A stretch of 64,000 nt of DNA from Blastocatellia bacterium (lineage in GTDB: Bacteria; Acidobacteriota; Blastocatellia; Pyrinomonadales; Pyrinomonadaceae): contig PMSM01000003.1 of assembly GCA_003168335.1 (NCBI GenBank), positions 434,001 through 498,000 of the forward strand, given 5' to 3'. The notes under the pieces are model-generated. The model did not search any database. It had not been told where the DNA came from and was given only the letters and a program-made list of their open reading frames with translations. A program made the position numbers and the translations under genes. Shown here in pieces: positions 1 to 7,320 of the stretch (its first letter is position 1; each line of letters begins with the position of its first letter).

Positions 1-981
1 TTCCTTGACGCCGGTAACACCATCTTTACTTCGCGCGGTAACTAACGCGAGGCGTTTGCCGCTGCGACCGATCGCCGCCACGCGGCCAGGCTGAACCACC
101 TTGTCCAGCCAACGCAGACGCGCTTCACGGCGTGTCTGCGGCGCGGTTTCAAGCAGGCGCGAACGCGCGCTCGCCAGTCGCTCGAGTCCGCGAATAACGG
201 AAACCGATGCCGGGACCGACGCGCGTTCCAGAGTTTCGCGAATGCGGGCGGCGTTTTCATCGCGCGTTGTTTCCAGCTTATGTATTTCCGGTAGCAGGTT
301 ACGAAAGGCAAAACTTTTCTCGGCAATCCGCCGCACCTGGGCAAAACTTCCGAAGGCGTCGAGCAGGTTCAAGAGTGACGTGTAGGTGGCGCGAAACTGG
401 CTCTCGAGATCGTCCGGCTTCGCGCTCAGCAGCTCGGCAATGCGTTGCGGGTCCTGGTGAGGTCCAGGCGCCGCGACGACGAACCCCACGCGATCTTTTC
501 CGCGTCGCCCCGCGCGCCCGGTCATTTGTTGTAACTCAGAAGCGGTCAAGGACTGCCAGCCCGTGGCACTTCGTCTGTCGGCGCAAGTTACGACTACCGT
601 GCGCGCCGGAAAGTCGACGCCGGCGGCGACCGTTGCGGTCGCGAAAATCGCATCAAGTAAGCCGGCGCTCATCATCTTTTCGATCACCAGCTTCCAGTCA
701 GGCATATGACCGGCGTGGTGCGATGCAATACCGCCGCCAACGATCGCGTCCCAGTGACGATGTTTGCGAATCTCGGGATGTTGTTCGACAAAACTGAGCA
801 TGAACTCGCGGCGCGCTGCGCGGCGATCGTCGTCGTCGGTGCGACGACTCAGCGCAGCTTCTGAGGCAGCTTCGTCACAGCGCCGCCGCGTCGGCAGGAA
901 AACGATCGCCGGCAGCAGATTGTAGGAACCCAGCGCCGCGAGCAAAGTCGCGGGCGGCATTTCGGGCATGCGGAGTTTCAT
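1..981 (-). pseudogene. Ski2-like DEAD/DEAH helicase, C-terminal part (interrupted gene, runs off window)
   Basis: This is the helicase domain 2 half of a Ski2/Mtr4-like RNA or DNA helicase. My own minus-strand translation shows AIVFLPTRRRCDEAA (motif IV region), SHHAGHMPDWK, FATATVAAGVDFPARTVV (motif V) and QMTGRAGRRG (motif VI), followed by an alpha-helical C-terminal region running past base 1. The ORF track misses it because it has no stop inside the window. The frame is the same as that of the N-terminal half (1111..2034). The two are separated only by a palindromic repeat and one TAG, with no frameshift. ATG codons at 981 and 969 could restart translation. It may be a second cistron of a split helicase or the dead tail of a pseudogene. 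Confidence 0.75.
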
Positions 982-1009
982 GATTGGCTCATTACGCCAC
1001 CGTAAAGTT

Positions 1010-1112
1010 TCCCCTCCCTCGAGGGCGGGGAATAAAAGGGGAGGGCCTTGAGCGTTCAAGCCCTCTCCCCTAACCCCTCTCCCATTGGGAGAGGGGAACA
1101 CCGAATGGAACT
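1010..1112. repeat. BIME-like palindromic repeat (family A) inside helicase gene
   Basis: The segment holds two imperfect inverted motifs of the type ccctctccc...gggagaggg separated by a short spacer. It resembles copies at 21691, 41356 and 49164. In the helicase frame it stays open (reading roughly PSPNGRGVRGEG...) except for TAG at 1111-1113, next to the palindrome edge. Removing it would rejoin the two helicase halves in frame. Confidence 0.75.
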
Positions 1113-2034
1113 ACCATCTCCTTCGTCTTCCTCTCACTGGTCCGCGGTGACGGTCCCGCTGATCCTGCTCGCTCAATCTCGCAATTTCGGAATTCAATTT
1201 GCCACTCAGGTTAAGCAACGGCAGCAGACGCTTATCAGGCATCAGAAATGCCGCGCGCAAAGGAACGGGACGGGCGCCCGGGCGCGGCACTACGCTGCAG
1301 GGTACGCCGCGAACTTCGGCAATCCAGGAAGCGAACTCTTCCGCGTTTCCAATCGTGGCCGAAAGCAATAGCATGCGAATTCGCGGCGGCGTCAAAATGA
1401 TCGCTTCTTCCCAGACGTGTCCGCGCTCTTCATCAGCGAGATAGTGCGCTTCATCAAACACAACCAGATCCGCGCTGACTTCTTCACCGCCGCGCAGCGA
1501 ATCGAACAACTGGTTACGAAAGATTTCCGTCGTGCCCACGATCAACGGCGCGTTTGAATTCTCTTTACGATCGCCCGTGAGTATGCCGACGCGCGCCGGC
1601 CCAAAGTCTTCGCTGAACTCGGCATACTTTGAATTTGTCAGCGCCTTAAGCGGAGTCGTGTACCAGGCTCGCTTGCCGATCGCCAACAGCCGGCGAATTT
1701 CTTCTCTGGCAATCCATGTCTTGCCGCTTCCCGTCGGTGCGGTGACCAGCACGTCTTCGAGCTCAATCGTCGTGAGGGCTTCCAGTTGGAACGGATCGGG
1801 TTTAAGGGGCGCGGGCTTGGGCGCGCCGATGCCGGCGAGCAGTTCGCGCAGTTCGCGACCGTAATTTCCAGTGGCCGCGGGCAAAGCGACGGACCCGGAA
1901 CGCTGCGGTGCATAAGGCGAGGATGGCTCGCGCGGTTTTGGTTCGGCGCGCGGGCTCGTCCGATCTCGTGCGTCGCCCTTGTCCTTCCGGTTGCGATGAC
2001 CGCCAGAGCGTCTCATACGGACATTGTATGGCAA
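1111..2034 (-). pseudogene. Ski2-like DEAD/DEAH helicase, N-terminal part (interrupted gene)
   Basis: The 307-residue product is helicase domain 1. It has a basic low-complexity N-terminus (about 1-55), a Q-motif-like DPFQLEAL near residue 80, Walker A TAPTGSGKTW near 99, Walker B FDEAHYLADEERGHVWEE near 190 and motif III LLLSATIGN near 225. The Walker B and the domain 2 motifs downstream match the Ski2/Mtr4-like superfamily 2 group. It ends with an arginine-rich tail and TAG just before a palindromic repeat, so domain 2 is lost from this ORF. The start may be ATG 2034 or ATG 2016. The ATPase lobe alone is unlikely to unwind anything, so either the two halves assemble or the gene is dead. Confidence 0.75.
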
Positions 2035-2081
2035 GCCCGGCGGCCAACATATCCAGCGGCATGCTCGTCAGGATAACGGGC

Positions 2082-2153
2082 GTTTAGAGTACCGGCTTCA
2101 GTCGGGTCTTTTTCGTAGCTGCAAAAAGGCCCAACTGAAGTTGGTACTCTATA
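2082..2153. repeat. AGAGTACC inverted repeat (family D, copy 1)
   Basis: A palindromic element of about 70 bp. The left arm gtttagagtaccggcttcag is mirrored by a right arm ending in ctgaagttggtactct. A close copy lies at 10787..10857. It is intergenic, between the helicase gene and the TonB-like gene. Confidence 0.75.
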
Positions 2154-2353
2154 CACCCGTAGTTCACGAGCAGTAGTTTTGTTAACTGGTGAACACCGGC
2201 GATGTACAGAACATTTCGGTTCGGGGCCGCGGTTGCGGCTAATCAATGCGTGTCTTAGTATCTTCAGCAACGAATGATTAAATTAGCAAAGGTGAGTTTC
2301 GCAACGTAACGCGGGTTCGATGCGTCCAAGGGGATCGCGCTTTTATTACAGAA

Positions 2354-3472
2354 ATGCTTGATTTTACTGAAACCGACGGACTTTTTGATAACTTTGAAGT
2401 TAATCGCGAACCATTCTGGCCGCGAATCTCGTGGTTGATTGCCGGTTCGGGCGCGTGGCACCTGGTTTTACTGGCGTGCATCATCCTGATTCCGCCCGTC
2501 CGCAACGCCCTGAACATTGCGGTGATGTTTTCGGGCGGCGGGTTCGTCGATCGACCTTACGACAAAACGGCAATCGGGGACGACGGCGACATTACCGAGA
2601 TCACTCTGGAGAAGTTTCATTACCCTGAAGGTTACTTCGCGATGGATCAGCAGGGCATGCCGATCCAGCAGTTCCCGGCCACGGCCCCTTTCACGTTACC
2701 GGTTTTTTCGCCGTCGCAGGTCGCAACGCCGTCACCAACTCCGGCGCCTTCGCCCGTCGCTAGTCCATCTTTGGCGATCGCCGCGAACTCCCCCACCCCC
2801 AGCCCGCCGGTAAAGACGGCGGCAGAAAACAAAGACGCCGAACAGAAGGCGGCCGCAAAGGCCCAGAAGGATTTGGACGAGGTTTCGAAAAAAACCGGCA
2901 TCGAATTGCCCGAAGAAGGTGAGATTAACAAGAAGCCATTCAAGGATCTCGCCGCTTATGCCAAAGACTTAAGAAACCAGGGTAAGCTCGACTTGGGAAA
3001 GCCTTTCGAAGTTGCGATCGACACTGAGCTTGATAAGGCCGGTAAGCTGATTAAGCCCACAGTAAGCAAGAAGGTTGGCGATGCTACTCTGGTCGATCTC
3101 GGAGCCAGACTGGTTGCCGCCATGAACGACAGCGGTGTCTTGTTCTACTTGAAAAAGATAAACGAAGACAAGCCGGGTACAAAAGTAGTTTTCACGATCA
3201 GGCAAGATGGGAATGAAGTAGTGGCCACGGTTACTTCAGAAGTCACCTCGCCTGACAGTGCGCGCCAACTGGCATCGGGTTTTCGGTTGCTATTGGCGGC
3301 CGGCGCGGAAACGCGAAAAGGAAAGGATGAGGAGATTCTTCTCAAGAGTACGAATGTCTCGGCCGATGGAAAGAACGTTGTCTTCAAGCTCACCATGGCC
3401 CACAAGGACGTAGCTGATATCGTCAATAAGGGAATGGTGCCCGAGCCCTCGCCGACAGCCTCTCCATCCTGA
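2354..3472 (+). CDS. Membrane-anchored Pro/Ala-rich protein with TonB-like layout, function unknown
   Basis: The 372-residue protein has a short cytoplasmic N-terminus, one membrane span (about 24-46, WLIAGSGAWHLVLLACIILI), a Pro/Ser/Thr-rich stretch (about 105-155), a Lys/Ala/Glu-rich probable helix (about 155-180) and a folded C-terminal domain (about 220-355). The tail is again PSPTASPS. One N-terminal anchor plus a Pro-rich spacer and C-terminal domain is the architecture of TonB/TolA energy transducers. I do not see a clear TonB C-terminal signature, so the function is left open. No strong Shine-Dalgarno precedes ATG 2354. It stands alone between repeats. Confidence 0.8.
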   Translation: MLDFTETDGLFDNFEVNREPFWPRISWLIAGSGAWHLVLLACIILIPPVRNALNIAVMFSGGGFVDRPYDKTAIGDDGDITEITLEKFHYPEGYFAMDQQGMPIQQFPATAPFTLPVFSPSQVATPSPTPAPSPVASPSLAIAANSPTPSPPVKTAAENKDAEQKAAAKAQKDLDEVSKKTGIELPEEGEINKKPFKDLAAYAKDLRNQGKLDLGKPFEVAIDTELDKAGKLIKPTVSKKVGDATLVDLGARLVAAMNDSGVLFYLKKINEDKPGTKVVFTIRQDGNEVVATVTSEVTSPDSARQLASGFRLLLAAGAETRKGKDEEILLKSTNVSADGKNVVFKLTMAHKDVADIVNKGMVPEPSPTASPS

Positions 3473-3479
3473 CGCGCGT

Positions 3480-3596
3480 AGTGTGGAGCGCCGGCATCTT
3501 GCCGGGCTTTTTGTTTCGGATTTAGTTGCAGAGGCGAGCAGGATGCTCGCGAACCACCGACAAGATGGCGGCGCTCCTTAAGTCGGCGCTCCAAAG
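3480..3596. repeat. GGAGCGCCGGCATCTTG palindromic repeat (family B2)
   Basis: Nested inverted motifs: ggagcgccggcatcttgccgg on the left and caagatggcggcgctcc on the right, with gcaggatgctcgcgaacc between. A related sequence lies inside actB at about 39594..39665. Confidence 0.6.
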
Positions 3597-3605
3597 GTAG
3601 CTAAA

Positions 3606-4208
3606 ATGAATCATCGCGAGTGCAAACAGATGAGAAGACGCTCTCTGATGGTGGTTGTGCTACTTAGTTTGGCGGTAATGGGTTGCGCGACTCGCCCACA
3701 AACTACCGCGCAATCGCCGATCGCCAACACACCGAAAGAAGACAAATTGGAAATCAAACTGACCAGCATGGCTTTCAAAGAAGGCGGGCCGATTCCGCGT
3801 GCGTACACCTGCGATGGCGTTAACGTCTCGCCACCGCTGGAATGGAGCGGCGTACCCAAAACGGCAAAGACGCTGGCGATTGTTTGCGACGATCCGGATG
3901 CGCCCGGAGGAATGTGGGTGCACTGGGTGCTTTACAATCTGCCGGCCGAGAACATTGGACTGGTCGAGAACCTGCCGGCCACCGAGAAACTGGCGGCCGG
4001 TGGTTTTCAGGGCACTAGTGACTTTCAGAAGATTGGATACGGGGGACCTTGTCCACCACCGTCAGGAACACATCATTACTATTTCAAGATTTATGCGCTC
4101 GACAGCGACCTTCCCTTGAAAGCCGGCGCGACCAAAACGGAAACAATGAAAGCAATGGAAGGTCACATCCTTCTTCAGGGACAGTTGATGGGGACGTATC
4201 GTCGCTGA
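3606..4208 (+). CDS. YbhB/YbcL family PEBP-like lipoprotein
   Basis: The 200-residue protein belongs to the phosphatidylethanolamine-binding/Raf kinase inhibitor-like family. It shows the ligand-pocket signatures CDDPDAPGGMWVHWVLYNLP (about 98-117) and GPCPPPSGTHHYYFKIYALD (about 147-166). The N-terminus MRRRSLMVVVLLSLAVMGCAT is a lipoprotein signal with its cysteine near residue 27, so the mature protein is probably membrane-tethered. ATG 3606 has an aaaggtag Shine-Dalgarno-like sequence. A second ATG at 3630 would give a shorter n-region and is equally compatible with the signal. The physiological ligand of bacterial members is not firmly known. A terminator-like hairpin follows. Confidence 0.88.
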   Translation: MNHRECKQMRRRSLMVVVLLSLAVMGCATRPQTTAQSPIANTPKEDKLEIKLTSMAFKEGGPIPRAYTCDGVNVSPPLEWSGVPKTAKTLAIVCDDPDAPGGMWVHWVLYNLPAENIGLVENLPATEKLAAGGFQGTSDFQKIGYGGPCPPPSGTHHYYFKIYALDSDLPLKAGATKTETMKAMEGHILLQGQLMGTYRR

Positions 4209-4217
4209 CAGGCAGAA

Positions 4218-4246
4218 CCGCTCGCGGTAACGAGCGGATAATTTTC
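4218..4246 (+). terminator. Rho-independent-like terminator after the PEBP gene
   Basis: A perfect stem ccgctcg/cgagcgg with a six-base loop, followed by ataatttt, lies 10 bases after the stop codon. Confidence 0.5.
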
Positions 4247-4279
4247 CATTCATCATTTCTCAGTCATTGAGCGAACGTC

Positions 4280-4529
4280 TTTGGTGGGAGCGCGGACGTC
4301 CCGTCCGCACTGAGCGCGAAGCGCGAACAGTGTTGCTGAATTTGGCTTCAAGTGGAATGGGAGCGTGCTGCGCACGCTGTGCGGACGGGACGTCCGCGCT
4401 CCCAGCGGATTGAAGCCTCCCCCTTTCAAGGTTGGCCACTAGCGACGCTCAACTGGCAAATGGCAAATGGAAAATCAATTCGGTTGCGCACATCGCACCA
4501 ACCACGCCGACGAGTGGTCTCGAACAAGC
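4280..4529. repeat. Inverted pair of GGGAGCGCGGACGTCCCGTCCGC repeats (family B)
   Basis: This gene-free stretch holds two copies of the 25-bp repeat in opposite orientation (about 4285..4309 and 4380..4404) with ggaatgggagcgtgctgcgcacgc between them. Copies of the repeat occur inside actB at 39411 and 41269. The segment at 4453..4476 (ggcaaatggcaaatggaaaa) resembles the arm of the element found before the glycosyltransferase genes. No gene is seen here. Confidence 0.75.
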
Positions 4530-5267
4530 CTAAGGCAGCACACCTTCCGGCACGCGCCACGGATGCAATTCAACCACCAGCCTGCCAATCTTGATCATCG
4601 GATCAGTTGCACAAAGCTCCTGCGCCTCCTGCAACGAAGCAACTCGGAAAACAAAAATCCCACGCAGGTTGCCGTCGTCGCCAAACGGCCCTGCCGCAAC
4701 AAGTTTCTTCAGCTTAGCCAGGCGATTGATATTCGCGATATGCGCTGTTTGCAGCTCTTGAATTTCCGGAGTTTCGTCGTCTCCCTCTTTCCGGTTCGGT
4801 CCCTTTTTCAGAAAGCCAAGATAGACCGTCTCGATAGCCGGCGGAGAATTAGGCGGCTTGAAAATGTCTTCCGACCACCATGGATGCATCTCCGCTATAT
4901 ACAAACCAGCGTTGACCGCCGGGTCTGCGTCGACCCACGCCTTCGCTTCGGCCGCGGATGGCGCGCGCAAAATGAAAATTACGACGCGGTCCGGGTCGTG
5001 GCCGATCGAGCTGATTATGATCGCCTTGCCTGATTTAAGCATCGCCAAGGCAGTCACCTGATGTTGCTTAAGAATTGATTCTCGCTCCTGGCGTGTGGTC
5101 GATTCCCACTTCGGGCCTAAACTAAGAAAGGCCATGTGGAACTGAACGAGCTTGGGGGTTTCTGCAGATGTAGGGCTAAACCAACCGACTGCTGAGGTCA
5201 AAGCAACAGCTACCAGAATTATTTTCTTTGTGATTCTCTTCATCATTGGAAAACTCGGTGTCCGCAA
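4530..5267 (-). CDS. Exported protein with two tandem YCII-like domains
   Basis: The 245-residue protein has a signal peptide (KRITKKIILVAVALTSAVGWFSPTSAE, cleavage near 36) and two copies of a YciI-type ferredoxin-like fold, about 38-130 and 145-240. Each repeat ends with the family-like pattern of an Asp-Pro followed by ...EMHPWW or ...ELHPWR. The second has AAGPFGDDGNLRGIFVFRV, typical of YCII domains. YciI proteins are usually small, cytoplasmic and single-domain, so an exported tandem version is uncommon. The true start may be ATG 5246 or 5243 (MMKRITKK). Enzymatic role unknown. Confidence 0.75.
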   Translation of the reverse strand: MRTPSFPMMKRITKKIILVAVALTSAVGWFSPTSAETPKLVQFHMAFLSLGPKWESTTRQERESILKQHQVTALAMLKSGKAIIISSIGHDPDRVVIFILRAPSAAEAKAWVDADPAVNAGLYIAEMHPWWSEDIFKPPNSPPAIETVYLGFLKKGPNRKEGDDETPEIQELQTAHIANINRLAKLKKLVAAGPFGDDGNLRGIFVFRVASLQEAQELCATDPMIKIGRLVVELHPWRVPEGVLP

Positions 5268-5289
5268 GCCCGACCGTTAGGGAGGGCCA
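5264..5289. repeat. AAGCCCGACCGTNAGGGAGGG half-repeat (family E)
   Basis: A single arm of the element that forms a full palindrome at 27646..27711. Another arm lies at 24321. Confidence 0.6.
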
Positions 5290-5369
5290 GAAACACAAAC
5301 ACTCGTGCCGGCGATGCTGCGGTAGTTGCCCTTGCTTACGCGCGGGCTTCCCGACACGCTAAGCGCACC

Positions 5370-6497
5370 TTAGTCGATCGTCGCCGTCTTCACGCAAGTG
5401 ATCGCCGGCAAGCCCTCCGTGATCGTCGTCCACGAATCGCCGCCATTCTTCGAGGCGAATAACTTTCCGCTGCGCGTTCCGAAGTATAGGCCGGTTGGAT
5501 CATTAGCATCAGCCTTCATGCTGTCGCGCAGAATGGTTTCGAATGCGTCTTTCTGAGGCAGGCCCTCTGTCAAAGCCTCCCATGATTCGCCGGCATTCCT
5601 GGTGCGATAGACCCGCAGCTTTGCTTCCGGAGTACAACGAAACTCATCTGATTCAATGGGAATGATGTAGGCGGTGTTCGCGTCGTGCGGATCGACCTCC
5701 AGCGCGAAACCAAAATCCGAAGGCACGCCGTTGGCGATATCGTTCCACGAATCTCCGCCATCGTCACTGCGATAAAGGCCCCAATGATTCTGTAAGAACA
5801 TTCGCTGCGCATTCGACGGGTGACTGACGATCTTGTGCACGCATTGGCCCCACTCCGGATACTGCTGATCGGGTGGCAGAAACTGCGCGCGCACGCCGTT
5901 ATTGCGCGGCTGCCAGTTCTGGCCGCCATCGTCGGTGCGATAGACACCGCCGGTCGAGATGGCAATGAACAGTCGCTGGTCATTCGATGGGTCCGGAAGA
6001 ATCGTGTGCAAACACAAGCCCCCGCCACCTGGCTGCCATAGCGGCCGGTGCGGATGATCGAATAGTCCCCGCACCAGCGACCACGTTTCGCCCGCGTCAG
6101 TTGATTTGAACAAGGCCGCCGGTTCGACGCCACAATAGAGCGTGTCGGGCTCACTCTGGTGACCCGGCGCAATCTGCCAGATCTGTTTGAGCGAGACCTC
6201 ACTACCCTCAGGAAACTTTATGTTGTAACTCTCCGGATCGCTCCAGGTCTTGCCAAAGTCATTTGATGAACTCAAAAACGATCCCCAGAACGAACTGTTG
6301 ACCGCCGCCCACAGCCGCGTGCGTCCATTGCGGCCATCGTAGGTCAGCGCATAGACACTGCGTCCGGGAAAGTAGGGCCCGGCTTCGTCCCATTTTTCGC
6401 GTTGGGCGTCTGAACGAAACAGAAACGCGCCTTTCATCGTGCCGACCAGCACGAGGTTGTCACCTGGGTTGATGTTGATTTGATTTGGTTTTGGCAT
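5370..6497 (-). CDS. BNR/Asp-box repeat beta-propeller protein
   Basis: The 375-residue protein is built of propeller blades carrying Asp-boxes: STDAGETWS, TDDGGQNWQ, SDDGGDSWND, TRNAGESWE and SKNGGDSWTT. This is the WD40/YVTN/BNR-like, sialidase-fold family often annotated as exo-alpha-sialidase or glycosyl hydrolase. I see no sialidase arginine triad that would justify an enzymatic call. There is no signal peptide, so it may be cytoplasmic. It begins 18 bases after the higA stop on the same strand, so it may be cotranscribed with the toxin-antitoxin genes. Confidence 0.8.
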   Translation of the reverse strand: MPKPNQININPGDNLVLVGTMKGAFLFRSDAQREKWDEAGPYFPGRSVYALTYDGRNGRTRLWAAVNSSFWGSFLSSSNDFGKTWSDPESYNIKFPEGSEVSLKQIWQIAPGHQSEPDTLYCGVEPAALFKSTDAGETWSLVRGLFDHPHRPLWQPGGGGLCLHTILPDPSNDQRLFIAISTGGVYRTDDGGQNWQPRNNGVRAQFLPPDQQYPEWGQCVHKIVSHPSNAQRMFLQNHWGLYRSDDGGDSWNDIANGVPSDFGFALEVDPHDANTAYIIPIESDEFRCTPEAKLRVYRTRNAGESWEALTEGLPQKDAFETILRDSMKADANDPTGLYFGTRSGKLFASKNGGDSWTTITEGLPAITCVKTATID

Positions 6498-6515
6498 ACG
6501 GGAACTCCCTTCTCA

Positions 6516-6842
6516 TTAAGCTGCGCGCTTCCTGGGAATGCTTCTGATGGCCTGATACTTTTTCTTGTTGCGGTGCAGCGCGTCCCAGACATCAACGGCC
6601 TGCTGCATGTTGAGCCAGACATCGGTCGACGTCTTGAGCGCGCGAGCCAGTCGATGGGCCATATCAACGCTGACCGGGCGGCGCTCTTGCAGCAACTCAT
6701 TCACGGTACGTCGCGAAACACCAAGCCACGTAGCAAACTCGCCCTGACTCATTCCGATTTCCGGCAATACGATTTCACGAAGCATTTCTCCTGGATGCGT
6801 GGGTCTTCGCTTTCTTCCATGCAAAATGTTTGGGTTTAGCAT
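6516..6842 (-). CDS. higA: HigA family antitoxin (XRE helix-turn-helix)
   Basis: The 108-residue antitoxin has the typical opening RRPTHPGEMLREIVLPEIGMSQGEFATWLGVSRRTVNELL, an XRE-type helix-turn-helix, and HRLARALKTSTDVWLNMQQAVDVWDA, characteristic of the HigA/VapI addiction-module group. It would bind its own promoter and neutralise HigB. The track starts one codon early at a TTG. ATG 6842 overlaps the higB stop in TGATG, which implies translational coupling from higB. The upstream toxin is frameshifted while this gene is intact. Confidence 0.88.
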   Translation of the reverse strand: MLNPNILHGRKRRPTHPGEMLREIVLPEIGMSQGEFATWLGVSRRTVNELLQERRPVSVDMAHRLARALKTSTDVWLNMQQAVDVWDALHRNKKKYQAIRSIPRKRAA

Positions 6843-7119
6843 CAATGGTAGTCCTCCAAGTCTACATCGTAAGCGTCGCCGTCACGAAAGCTGAACGTCA
6901 TGCGCCAATTACCGCTGATCGTTACGCTCCAAATGCCTTTGCGCGCACCCTTCAGCTCGTGAAGCCGGAGTCCTGGCACATACAATTCGGAAATGTTCTT
7001 GGCAGTGTCAAGGTAGTCAAGAATAATCTCGGCTCGCTTCGCTAGTCCCGTCGCGACGGCACGAGACTCCCGGAATCAAATAGCTGTTTCAAGCCTTTGT
7101 GCCGGAACGTCTTTATCAT
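6842..7119 (-). pseudogene. higB: HigB family mRNA interferase toxin, frameshifted
   Basis: This gene is not in the ORF track. From ATG 7119 the minus strand reads MIKTFRHKGLKQLFDSGSLV and soon stops. In the -1 frame the family sequence continues as ESRAVATGLAKRAEIILDYL... then YVPGLRLHELKG and GIWSVTISGNWRMTFSF, ending EDYH at the TGATG overlap with higA. MIK-FRHKGL, LPG-like, LKG and SGNWR-F are HigB/RelE hallmarks. A single missing base near ttccgggagtc would explain the break. It could be a true inactivating mutation, a sequencing error in a short G run, or, less likely, programmed frameshifting. Confidence 0.8.
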
Positions 7120-7320
7120 CCAGGTTCCCGAGTGTAACATACTACGTTACAGCAACAATAGAGTTTGATAGACTGATCGCACGGGCTTAATCACTAAGAA
7201 TAACGTAGAGAGTAGAATCAAACTAACACACAACCCAACGCGCAAAGTCCTTGGCGCTCGTGGGTGCTTCATGCTAAAAGAAGCACGCAGACCCATCTGG
7301 CTTTATCTGGAGGAAAACTG

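Noticed and set aside
5370-6497. Sialidase enzyme call
   Set aside because: Only Asp-boxes are visible; the catalytic arginine, tyrosine and glutamate pattern was not found.
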